Below, piece by piece: positions 1 through 7,496 of a stretch of 18,276 nucleotides of DNA. Position 1 is the stretch's first letter, and each line of letters starts with the position of its first letter. This DNA is from UMGS172 sp045648145. Lineage in GTDB: Bacteria > Bacillota > Clostridia > Oscillospirales > Acutalibacteraceae. The stretch covers positions 1-18,276 of the forward strand of contig JAZRNK010000136.1 of assembly GCA_045648145.1 (NCBI GenBank), written 5' to 3'. Below the pieces are notes generated by a model, which worked only from the letters and a program-made list of their open reading frames with translations, did no database searches and was not told the DNA's origin. The translations under genes and the position numbers were made by a program.

Positions 1-37
1 TCCCCAAAATCTACCCTTATTAATTTTACCACTTTTT

Positions 38-2353
38 TTATTTGTATTGGACGACTTCTACACCTGTGAAGAAGTGCTCAAGTATTTTTTCAAAATCCCA
101 ACCTAAAGTTGCATAGGCCTTTGCGCCGCGTTGACTCATACCGACACCGTGGCCCCAGCCTCTGCAAACAACCGTAAACTCATCCTTTTCTGCATTATAA
201 TCAATGGTATAAGCAGGTGATTTAAGTCCTCTAGGATTAGATGTTCTGCTCCAAAGTCCGAACACGTTGTTGCGTAAGGCTTGTCCTTTTTTCTTTACTC
301 CACCAATATAAACATAATTGCAGTATAAATTGTTTTGGTCGTAAACGGGAACAATCCATTGCGTTTTATCTTCAATACCGCTAACGTCAATGCCAAGACC
401 GTTTTTAATAAATGCTTTAACCTCATCTGCGGTATAGGTAGTTGTGTTCATAAAGTCTGATAACTGCTCGTCGACAGAGCAATCTACACTTTGCAAATAG
501 GGAATATAGCTGTCGCCCTCCCAAATATGCTGTGAACAGGCAGTTTTACCTGCCGAATAGGCATAGTAGTTCGTGGCGGCTATTCTACCGTCATACAAGC
601 AAATATAACCTTTAACCTCGTTTACGGCATTTGTGCAGTTTGCTTTTGCCACCTTAGCAGGTACTTTTTTAACGTTACCGGTTAAAACACCGTTATTGTA
701 AAGCCAACAGTAAGCGGCAACGGCCTGTGCTTTAATTGCCTCTTTCGGCGCACTTGAGCTAACCTCGGCTTCGCACATCATTGCTACAATTTCAGCCGCA
801 GTTCCGCTATAAGTTTTGCCGTCGTTAGAGCTGACTATTGTTGCGGTTGTGTTCCAAGTAAAATATGGATTAGTGCTGGGAGTTGCACTTGAAGTTGTAG
901 AGCTGGTTGTTGACGACGTAGCGGTGTTAGAGCTTGCGGGAGTGCTTGAAACGGTACTGCTTGATGTTACAGAACTGTTGGCACTTGAAATAACAGAAGA
1001 AACCTGAGTGCTTGTGTTAGAAGATGAGGTTTCATTAGATGATATGCTTTCAGAAGATGTCGACGTAGAGGTTGAAGGCGTCGATGATGTTGTCGAATGT
1101 GTTGTGCTCGAAACAACAGATGATGTAGTTGATGAAACGATAGAAGAAGTGCTTGAGTGGACAGAAGATGTTGCTTCCTCAGATGATGTGGTCGGAAAAC
1201 CGGGTATAGATGTATCGGGAAGCGGTAAAACTAAATCAGCCTCGCCTGTGTAGGTGTCGTCATACTCCTCTTCCTGACTGCTTTGGTCAGAGCTTAAGTC
1301 ACTACTGTTATTGGTGCTTGAATTTATACCTGATTCGTTGCTACTATTACTCGAAAAAACGGAAGATATGCTGCTTTGGTTATAAACCTGCTCGTTTGCG
1401 GGTTTAATAAAAATAACTGCTGCAAGGCTACCTAAAAGTATAGCAATAATAAGAATAATACATATTATGCGTGACACCTTGTGCTGTGAGATTTGCTTGT
1501 TTTTTGTTTTGTTATCAAATATTATCTCGTTAGGGTCAATATCTAAAGGTGCTTTTTTCTCGGTAGGTTGCGTATATTTTGCCGTTATTTCAGCAATTTC
1601 GTCCTGTGTTGGTGCTTCTTCGTTTACATCATTAATGACGGACATGAGAGGTATGCTTTCTTCATCAATTGACACATAGGAAGAAATATCGGTGTATTCT
1701 GTACTGTCAATTTTTGTTTGCTGATTTTCCTCAATGCTTTTAGTATCAGTATTATCGATTATAGGCTCTTGAGTTTCGTTAATAGTTTCAGCCGATTCAA
1801 CAGAAGGCTCAACAGTAGCGTTCGTCAACTCAACCGTTTCTTCTGTCTGCTCGTTGACGGCTTTTGCGGGTGCAACAAATCTGCCACTGTTAAACACATA
1901 ATAATGTTCGTGAATATATTTGACTAATAAGTTTTTTGTAATGTTTAATCTGACCTGCTTGTCTTCAGTCAGGCTAATGATGGTTTGCGGTCCGCTTTCA
2001 ATCAAGAAACCGCCAAAATTTTTGCTGACAGAGGATAGAGGCACGGCACCTTCGGGCAATTTATAATCCTTAACTGCAGAAATACCCAAAGAAGAATACT
2101 CTGGAGTATAAGTACCTTTGCCGATTGAACTTGCAATAAACTGCGGTAGGTATTCGTTACCTTCGTAACCGCCTAAAACGATAATTATTTCACTACGCTG
2201 AACAGCTCTTTTAAGGCTATGGAAAAAAGAACTTAAATCATTACAGTTTGACGAAAGTAAACGCATGGGGTAGTTACCGTGCAAGCCAAACTCCAACGAA
2301 ACGTCGGTATTGTTTTTAAAGTAGATTAATTCAATTTTAACATCTTTAGACAT
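38..2353 (-). CDS. Membrane-anchored SpoIID/LytB-domain protein with MoCF-like N-terminus
   Basis: The 771-residue protein has four parts. Residues 1-155 form a folded-looking cytoplasmic domain. Residues 160-290 are an acidic, Glu/Thr-rich linker. A single membrane segment lies at about 294-316 (RIICIILIIAILLGSLAAVI). Outside, a Ser/Thr-rich stalk (about 325-497; 70 of residues 401-500 are Ser or Thr) leads to a SpoIID/LytB amidase-enhancer domain at 515-770. In that domain E530 stands 13 residues before the Q of KAQAVAA, matching the spacing of the catalytic Glu in SpoIID, and the C-terminal GWGHGVGMSQ signature is at 732-741. SpoIID proteins are lytic transglycosylases acting on glycan strands stripped of stem peptides, so cell-wall remodelling is the likely role. 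The size, stalk and extra domain differ from canonical sporulation SpoIID. No C-terminal sorting signal is present. It is last in a minus-strand run, 29 nt after the sortase gene. The N-terminal domain resembles the first domain of CinA but lacks its motif residues. Confidence 0.85.
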   Translation of the reverse strand: MSKDVKIELIYFKNNTDVSLEFGLHGNYPMRLLSSNCNDLSSFFHSLKRAVQRSEIIIVLGGYEGNEYLPQFIASSIGKGTYTPEYSSLGISAVKDYKLPEGAVPLSSVSKNFGGFLIESGPQTIISLTEDKQVRLNITKNLLVKYIHEHYYVFNSGRFVAPAKAVNEQTEETVELTNATVEPSVESAETINETQEPIIDNTDTKSIEENQQTKIDSTEYTDISSYVSIDEESIPLMSVINDVNEEAPTQDEIAEITAKYTQPTEKKAPLDIDPNEIIFDNKTKNKQISQHKVSRIICIILIIAILLGSLAAVIFIKPANEQVYNQSSISSVFSSNSSNESGINSSTNNSSDLSSDQSSQEEEYDDTYTGEADLVLPLPDTSIPGFPTTSSEEATSSVHSSTSSIVSSTTSSVVSSTTHSTTSSTPSTSTSTSSESISSNETSSSNTSTQVSSVISSANSSVTSSSTVSSTPASSNTATSSTTSSTTSSATPSTNPYFTWNTTATIVSSNDGKTYSGTAAEIVAMMCEAEVSSSAPKEAIKAQAVAAYCWLYNNGVLTGNVKKVPAKVAKANCTNAVNEVKGYICLYDGRIAATNYYAYSAGKTACSQHIWEGDSYIPYLQSVDCSVDEQLSDFMNTTTYTADEVKAFIKNGLGIDVSGIEDKTQWIVPVYDQNNLYCNYVYIGGVKKKGQALRNNVFGLWSRTSNPRGLKSPAYTIDYNAEKDEFTVVCRGWGHGVGMSQRGAKAYATLGWDFEKILEHFFTGVEVVQYK

Positions 2354-2382
2354 CAGCTACCTCCGTTTGTTAAAGTGATACA

Positions 2383-3651
2383 TTATTTGTCATAAATTGT
2401 GATTTTTGGCGGCTCGACTTGGGGAATTGCCATATTTCTCTTTGCGTAATACTTACCGGGGTAAATAACCTTTGAATTTACGGTGGCTTGTGAGGTGTCA
2501 ACCTCGGCACTTTCACCTTCGCGTAAAAGACGTGCAACAATTACAAGACGTGCATCGTCAAAGTCGTAACAGCAGGTTGAAAGTGTAATAACCTCGTCCT
2601 GTGCTTTAACGTCAACGTTGGTATTTATAAGGCTCCTTACTCTACATCTTTCAATCCAAAGTAAAAACTCCTCTTGCGTTGCAAAATCGGGGGTATAAGG
2701 GGTAAAATCATAACCGAAAGCGCTGTCTACACCCGAATCACATACCATTATAGCGACGATTTTGTATTTTCTGCTTTCATAAAGCGAGTCAAAATTAACG
2801 GTAGGATGCGCTTTGTAAAAGTCTAAATTGCGGTATTCACGTAAAGTACCGAACATAGCGCCGTAACGCATATTGTGACCGTAAATAATTTGGTTTTGTG
2901 ATATTGTAAGCGGATTTACGTTACATCTGAAATCAAGGAAAAGAGCACCGTAGCTGTTCTTTTCTTTATTCATATCGTGTGTAATATAAAAATCATTATC
3001 TGTTGTTTGGTAAACAGGGTTGTCGAGCTCGGTTTTATCTATTGAGAGCCAACCCTTGATGTCGCTGTTCTGTTTTTTAAGCTCATCAAATTTAGAAAAC
3101 TCACCGTCTTGATTGTATGTATAGTCGTCGCGGTTGGTGTCGTAAACCGACTGTATAAACTCCAGTTTTTTATTTTGCTGGTTAAGATCCCAGAAATACC
3201 AAGCAAGATATCCGAGTGAAGATACGAGAACAACAGCAGAAATAATTGATACAATCGTTAAAATAGTCTTCTTTTTGCGAGAGAACGGCTTTTTAGCCTT
3301 CTTTTCAGCAACCTCGGTGATTTCTGTTTCGGTAATTGTGTCAGCTGAAGTTTCTTCAGTTTCTTTAACTATTTCAGTGGTTTCTTCCGTCAAGGCTTCT
3401 TCAACAATCGACTCTTGAATTATAGTTTCTTCAACAGTGTCTTGCGCAACTTTTTCAACGTCTTCAATTACTGTGTCGTTGACGGTTTCTTCTGCTGGAC
3501 TTTCTTCTTTATTTTTGCTACGACTGTAATTCAAAAGTTCCTCGTCGGGAACGTACATTGTTTTCTTGTGACGGCCCCATTTTTTCTTGGTGGGCTTTAT
3601 TTCCTCGAAAACCTCGTCGTCTATATTTAACTTTCGGTCGTTATTATTCAT
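2383..3651 (-). CDS. Class B sortase with long acidic cytoplasmic tail
   Basis: This 422-residue sortase is a membrane-anchored cysteine transpeptidase that would cleave surface-protein sorting signals and attach them to peptidoglycan or pilin. The catalytic residues are visible: H259 in IIYGHNMRYG, C360 in TLSTCCYDF, and R368 in DDARLVIVARL. A membrane segment lies at about 129-152, preceded by a basic KKPFSRKKK stretch, so the first 125 residues are cytoplasmic. That tail is long and Glu/Thr-rich, far longer than in standard SrtB. The catalytic domain occupies about 160-380, followed by a 40-residue tail of unknown function. The start is well supported by AAAGGAG seven bases upstream. It lies 12 nt after cinA and 29 nt before the SpoIID-domain gene. 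No sortase substrate with a recognisable sorting motif is encoded in this window, so the target is unknown. Class B is assigned from the TLSTC context and N-terminal anchor; the subclass is uncertain. Confidence 0.88.
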   Translation of the reverse strand: MNNNDRKLNIDDEVFEEIKPTKKKWGRHKKTMYVPDEELLNYSRSKNKEESPAEETVNDTVIEDVEKVAQDTVEETIIQESIVEEALTEETTEIVKETEETSADTITETEITEVAEKKAKKPFSRKKKTILTIVSIISAVVLVSSLGYLAWYFWDLNQQNKKLEFIQSVYDTNRDDYTYNQDGEFSKFDELKKQNSDIKGWLSIDKTELDNPVYQTTDNDFYITHDMNKEKNSYGALFLDFRCNVNPLTISQNQIIYGHNMRYGAMFGTLREYRNLDFYKAHPTVNFDSLYESRKYKIVAIMVCDSGVDSAFGYDFTPYTPDFATQEEFLLWIERCRVRSLINTNVDVKAQDEVITLSTCCYDFDDARLVIVARLLREGESAEVDTSQATVNSKVIYPGKYYAKRNMAIPQVEPPKITIYDK

Positions 3652-3663
3652 AAAAATTCTCCT

Positions 3664-4995
3664 TTAACGGTTATGAATTTCACTTAATGCATTTTCTTCG
3701 GGGTTTATAACACAGTGTTCGTTTTCTGTTACAAAGCCTGGCATAACGGCAGGGTAGTAAGCAAGATAACGGCGCACAAGGTCAAGTGCATAGGCGGTGG
3801 CAGTGTTTCTGACACGCTCTCGGTCGTTTTCGGCGCGACCTACCGTTAACTTTTCAACCCAGGTGTGTTCTTTGTCAGATAGACTGATATAGACAAGACC
3901 GGCCGGCTTGTTTTCACTGCATCCGGGACCTGCAACACCTGTAACCGAAAGACCGATGTCAGAAGCGGCATACTTTCTTATTCCTTGCGACATTTCACAA
4001 GCGGTCTGTGAGCTTACGGCACCAAAGCTGTTGAGTGTATCAATGCTAACGCCTAAAAGCTTGTGCTTCATTTCATTAGAATAGGTTGAGGCTCCAAAAT
4101 CAAAAACCGACGAAGCCCCTGCGACCGACGTAATGGCGGCTGAAATTTTACCCGCAGTGCAGGATTCAGCAGTAGCAAGCTTTAAACAGCTTTTAGAAAG
4201 CATTTTAACAACACATTGTTCAACGCTTTCATCATCAACCGAACATACGTTTTTGCCTAATATATCACAAATTTTCTTTACGGTGTTATTACAGTTATCT
4301 AAAGCCGTTTTTTCGTTGGTGTTTTTAGATGTAACTCTTAATTTTACCAAACCGGGACTACAATAGGGTGAAACAGTTGGGTCTGTTTGCTCAAAAAACT
4401 CAGGAATTAATGACGTTAGTAACGATTCGCCGATGCCTGTAACTAAAATCGTTTTGGAAACGATAGTGCAGTTGTTTAATTTTAAAAGCAAAGGCTTTAC
4501 ACCTGTTTCAAACATCAGCTTCATTTCTGACGGAACGCCCGGTACAAGCATTACGGTAGAGCCGTTTTCTGCAGTTAGAGCGCAACCGGGAGCAGTACCG
4601 TTATGGTTTTTAAAAATCAAGCATCTTTCTTTAGGGAAAAGCGCTTGTTTTTTGTTAGTTGGGCTCATAGTCCTGCCCGATTTTTTGAAATACTCTTCAA
4701 TGTCCTTTAAGGCATCGGCATTTTCATAAAGTTCCAAATTAAGTGCTTTAGCTGCGGCTTCTTTGGAAAGGTCGTCGTCAGTTGGACCTAATCCACCTGT
4801 AATTATTACAACGTCACTGCGTTTTGTAGCGGTACTAACAAGGTCAACTATCCTCATAAAGTTATCGCCGACAACCGATTGGTGATACATATCAAAACCC
4901 AAAAGGGCTAATTGTTCAGAAAGATATTTGGCATTTGTGTTTAAAATGTTGCCAAGCAATAGCTCGGTGCCAACTGCAATAATCTCTGCTTTCAT
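3664..4995 (-). CDS. cinA: CinA, nicotinamide-nucleotide amidase / ADP-ribose pyrophosphatase family
   Basis: CinA is a two-domain enzyme of pyridine-nucleotide salvage; its C-terminal PncC domain deamidates NMN to NaMN, and in several bacteria the N-terminal domain hydrolyses ADP-ribose. Here residues 1-170 form the MoCF-type domain (MKAEIIAVGTELLLGN, then GGLGPTDDD at 67-75 and LVPGVPSEM at 150-158). A linker domain follows, then the PncC domain from about 255, with AESCTAG at 276-282 and SVTGVAGP at 350-357. At 443 residues it carries about 25 more than typical CinA; the tail after LDLVRRYLAYY is of unknown role. A TTGGAG ribosome binding site precedes the ATG. It sits 15 nt after thiI and 12 nt before the sortase gene. 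In Gram-positives the gene is often competence- or damage-linked and near recA, but neither is seen here, so the context is metabolic. Confidence 0.95.
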   Translation of the reverse strand: MKAEIIAVGTELLLGNILNTNAKYLSEQLALLGFDMYHQSVVGDNFMRIVDLVSTATKRSDVVIITGGLGPTDDDLSKEAAAKALNLELYENADALKDIEEYFKKSGRTMSPTNKKQALFPKERCLIFKNHNGTAPGCALTAENGSTVMLVPGVPSEMKLMFETGVKPLLLKLNNCTIVSKTILVTGIGESLLTSLIPEFFEQTDPTVSPYCSPGLVKLRVTSKNTNEKTALDNCNNTVKKICDILGKNVCSVDDESVEQCVVKMLSKSCLKLATAESCTAGKISAAITSVAGASSVFDFGASTYSNEMKHKLLGVSIDTLNSFGAVSSQTACEMSQGIRKYAASDIGLSVTGVAGPGCSENKPAGLVYISLSDKEHTWVEKLTVGRAENDRERVRNTATAYALDLVRRYLAYYPAVMPGFVTENEHCVINPEENALSEIHNR

Positions 4996-5010
4996 TAATA
5001 AACTCCAAAA

Positions 5011-6180
5011 CTAATCAATAAGCTTAAATTCAGCGCCCGCAATAGCACGTTCTACAAGGGCATCTATATCAAGCAATGCTTCTTCCTTGATGCATTTTTC
5101 GAGCTCGGGGCGGGTTTTCGGATGCTTGGGTGTAAATACTGTGCAGCAATCCTCATAAGGCTCAATAGAAATATCAAATGTGTCAATTTTTCTTGAAATA
5201 TCAATTATTTCGTCCTTATCCATACCGATAAGCGGACGTAAAACAGGCATTTCTACTACCGAGTTGGTAACGCAAAGTGCAGGTAAGGTCTGACTTGCAA
5301 CCTGACCGACGCTTTCACCGGTAATAAGCGCTATAGCGTGTTCTTTTTGAGCGACCTTTTCGGCAATACGCATCATAAACCTGCGCATTATAAGTGTAAA
5401 ATATTCTTCCTTGCATTTTTTTGCAATTTCTTCCTGAATTTCAGTAAAAGGAATGATATCAAGAGCAATCGGACCGCTATATTTTGCAACCTGTGACAAA
5501 AGCTTGATAACCTTGAGCTCTGCACGCTTGCTGGTGTAGGGAGGGCTTGCAAAATGGACGGCTGATAACTGTATGCCGCGTTTGGCAATCATCCAAGCTG
5601 CAACTGGACTGTCAATTCCGCCAGAAATAAGTATTTCGGCTCTTCCGCCCGTGCCGACAGGCATACCGCCAGCACCTTTAATTTGTCCACAATGTATATA
5701 TGCGTATTTTTCTCTAATTTCAACCAGAACAACAGCTTCGGGATTGTGAACGTCAACACTTAAATGTTTATATTCAGAAAGCAGAGCGCCGCCAAACTGT
5801 GCGCTGATTTCAAGTGAATTTAATGGGAAATTTTTGTCAGACCTTTTAGATTCAACCTTAAAGGTCTTAATGCCTTTGAGTGCATCCTTCAAATAGGGGA
5901 CACCTAATTTTATAATTTCATTCATGTCCTTTTCAACGGCAGCAGCTCTTGAAAATCCTGCAATACCGAAAACACGACTTACCGATTTTAAAGCCGATGA
6001 AAAGTCAAACAAATCATCCATAGGCTCAACGGTAATGGTTGACTGTGATTTTTTAATTTCGCAGTTGCCGCATTTCTTTAATCGGTAACGCAAATTTTTA
6101 ACCAAAATATCCTCAAACGATGAACGGTTAAGACCTTTTAACGCCAATTCACCGTTTTTTATTAAAATAATTTCCTTCAT
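5011..6180 (-). CDS. thiI: ThiI, tRNA 4-thiouridine synthase (no rhodanese domain)
   Basis: ThiI adenylates uridine 8 of tRNA and exchanges it for sulfur to make 4-thiouridine; in some bacteria it also supplies sulfur for the thiazole ring of thiamine. The 389-residue protein has an N-terminal ferredoxin-like plus THUMP region (1-165) and a PP-loop ATPase domain with SGGIDSPVAAW at 186-196. The PYEDCCTVF segment at 341-349 holds the conserved cysteine of the AANH domain. It lacks the C-terminal rhodanese domain of the Escherichia coli enzyme. Such short ThiI proteins, as in Bacillus, receive sulfur directly from a dedicated cysteine desulfurase, and the gene immediately upstream (8 nt away) encodes exactly that. 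Start: AAGGTG with a short four-base spacer before the ATG, and the N-terminus MKEIILIKNGELALKG matches the family. Confidence 0.96.
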   Translation of the reverse strand: MKEIILIKNGELALKGLNRSSFEDILVKNLRYRLKKCGNCEIKKSQSTITVEPMDDLFDFSSALKSVSRVFGIAGFSRAAAVEKDMNEIIKLGVPYLKDALKGIKTFKVESKRSDKNFPLNSLEISAQFGGALLSEYKHLSVDVHNPEAVVLVEIREKYAYIHCGQIKGAGGMPVGTGGRAEILISGGIDSPVAAWMIAKRGIQLSAVHFASPPYTSKRAELKVIKLLSQVAKYSGPIALDIIPFTEIQEEIAKKCKEEYFTLIMRRFMMRIAEKVAQKEHAIALITGESVGQVASQTLPALCVTNSVVEMPVLRPLIGMDKDEIIDISRKIDTFDISIEPYEDCCTVFTPKHPKTRPELEKCIKEEALLDIDALVERAIAGAEFKLID

Positions 6181-6188
6181 AATACACC

Positions 6189-7325
6189 TTATCTTTTCTT
6201 GAGAGTGGTCTTAATTTCATATATAGCATCACATAAAGCATCAATGTCGTCTTTTGTGTTATTTTTACTGAAGCTGATTCGTAACGAACTATCAATAACC
6301 GGTTTACTAAGCCCCATTTCGTTCAAAACGTGACTGCCTTTGCCTTTTGAACAGGCACTGCCGCTTGAAACAAAAATATTTTTGTCTTCCAAAAAGTGCA
6401 GCATAGTTTCAGAACGGTAACCCAAAACTGAAATGTTAATTATGTATGGCAAAATATCAGTTTTTGGAGAGTTAATAACAACACCGTCAATGTTACTTAA
6501 TTTATCAATGGCATAGCTATATAACTCGGTTACTTGTTTTAAAGATGCTTGAATTGAAAGCTCATTTAAAGCACCGTTAAGTCCTGCGATTAAAGGAACG
6601 CTCTCAGTACCTGAACGTAAATTTCTTTCCTGACCGCCGCCGAAAAGAACCGGCTTAATATTAACCTTTTTTGATTTGTACAAAAAACCTATTCCTTTAG
6701 GTCCGTGTATTTTATGCGCACTTGCACTAAAAAGGTCAATGCCTAAAGCTTCAACATCAATATGTAATTTGCCGAACGCTTGAACACAGTCGGTATGTAA
6801 CAAAGCTTGGCTTTTGACCGATTTCAAGTGTTCTGCGACCTGCTGTAAAGGTAAGATAGCGCCGATTTCATTATTTGCGTACATTAAAGAAATAAGAATG
6901 GTATTTGCGTCAATTTCTTTAATAATTTTTTCAGCCGGAATGTGACCGTCACACTCGGGCGAGATTTTAACAATCTCAAAACCATTTTCTTCTAAAAATT
7001 TGCAGGTGTTTAAAATCGACGGATGCTCAATAGAAGACGTAATGATTTTATTGCCGCGGCGTTTTAGCTGCATTGCGGCGCCGATCAAACACAGATTGTT
7101 TGCTTCGGTGCCACCGCTTGTGAAAAATATTTCATCATCGCGGCAGTTGATAATTTCGGCTATTTTTTCACGTGTGTCGCTTAAAATACCTTCGGCATTT
7201 ATACCGAGATTATGTAACGAGGAGGGGTTACCCCAATTATTTAACAGCGCTTCATTAATAGCGTCGATTGAAGAAACGCACGGCTTTGTAGTTGCACTGT
7301 TATCAAGATATATAAGCTGTTGCAA
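6189..7325 (-). CDS. Cysteine desulfurase, NifS/NifZ type, TTG start
   Basis: This PLP-dependent class V aminotransferase-fold enzyme removes sulfur from L-cysteine and passes it as persulfide. The 378-residue protein starts LIYLDNSATTKP, has FTSGGTEANN at 68-77, the PLP-binding lysine K205 in SASAHKIHGPKG, and the catalytic cysteine C325 in SSGSACSKGKG. The start must be TTG at 7325-7323: the next upstream in-frame codons reach a stop within two codons, and the first internal Met is residue 148. A GGTG element lies seven bases upstream. It leads the minus-strand operon and is followed by thiI after 8 nt, which suggests it is the NifZ-like donor dedicated to ThiI rather than the general Fe-S desulfurase; the family alone does not prove this. 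No iscU partner is seen. Confidence 0.95.
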   Translation of the reverse strand: MQQLIYLDNSATTKPCVSSIDAINEALLNNWGNPSSLHNLGINAEGILSDTREKIAEIINCRDDEIFFTSGGTEANNLCLIGAAMQLKRRGNKIITSSIEHPSILNTCKFLEENGFEIVKISPECDGHIPAEKIIKEIDANTILISLMYANNEIGAILPLQQVAEHLKSVKSQALLHTDCVQAFGKLHIDVEALGIDLFSASAHKIHGPKGIGFLYKSKKVNIKPVLFGGGQERNLRSGTESVPLIAGLNGALNELSIQASLKQVTELYSYAIDKLSNIDGVVINSPKTDILPYIINISVLGYRSETMLHFLEDKNIFVSSGSACSKGKGSHVLNEMGLSKPVIDSSLRISFSKNNTKDDIDALCDAIYEIKTTLKKR

Positions 7326-7383
7326 ATATTATCACCAAACTCTGAAAAGGTTAAAGCATTAATAGCCCACTATATCCTTTTAT

Positions 7384-7412
7384 ATTATAACTTATCTTTA
7401 TATATATTACAA
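7384..7412 (-). promoter_or_regulatory. Sigma-A-type promoter of the cysteine desulfurase-thiI-cinA operon
   Basis: On the minus strand a TTGTAA -35 box (7412-7407) is separated by exactly 17 bases from a perfect TATAAT -10 box (7389-7384). It lies about 60 bases upstream of the TTG start and points into the five-gene minus-strand run. No other good promoter is visible in the short gaps between those genes, so this probably drives all five. Confidence 0.65.
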
Positions 7413-7496
7413 TGCTTTTTTGACGGAAAATTTTAAATAAATAATTAACAATTTTTGTGGCAAAATAAGTCAAAAGTTTTCGAAAGGAAGAAAATA

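Noticed and set aside
1..37. Terminator after the SpoIID-domain gene
   Set aside because: The 37 available bases are AT-rich with no stable hairpin.
816..1253. Two plus-strand open frames rich in Val, Glu and Asp
   Set aside because: They are the complement of the Ser/Thr-rich stalk of the SpoIID-domain protein; the low-complexity codons leave the antisense frame free of stops.
7420..7496. Sigma-G or sigma-A promoter for ypeB
   Set aside because: TTGACG at 7420-7425 has only a weak -10 (TAATTA) at 16 bases, and no convincing forespore-type -10 could be placed, so no promoter is claimed.
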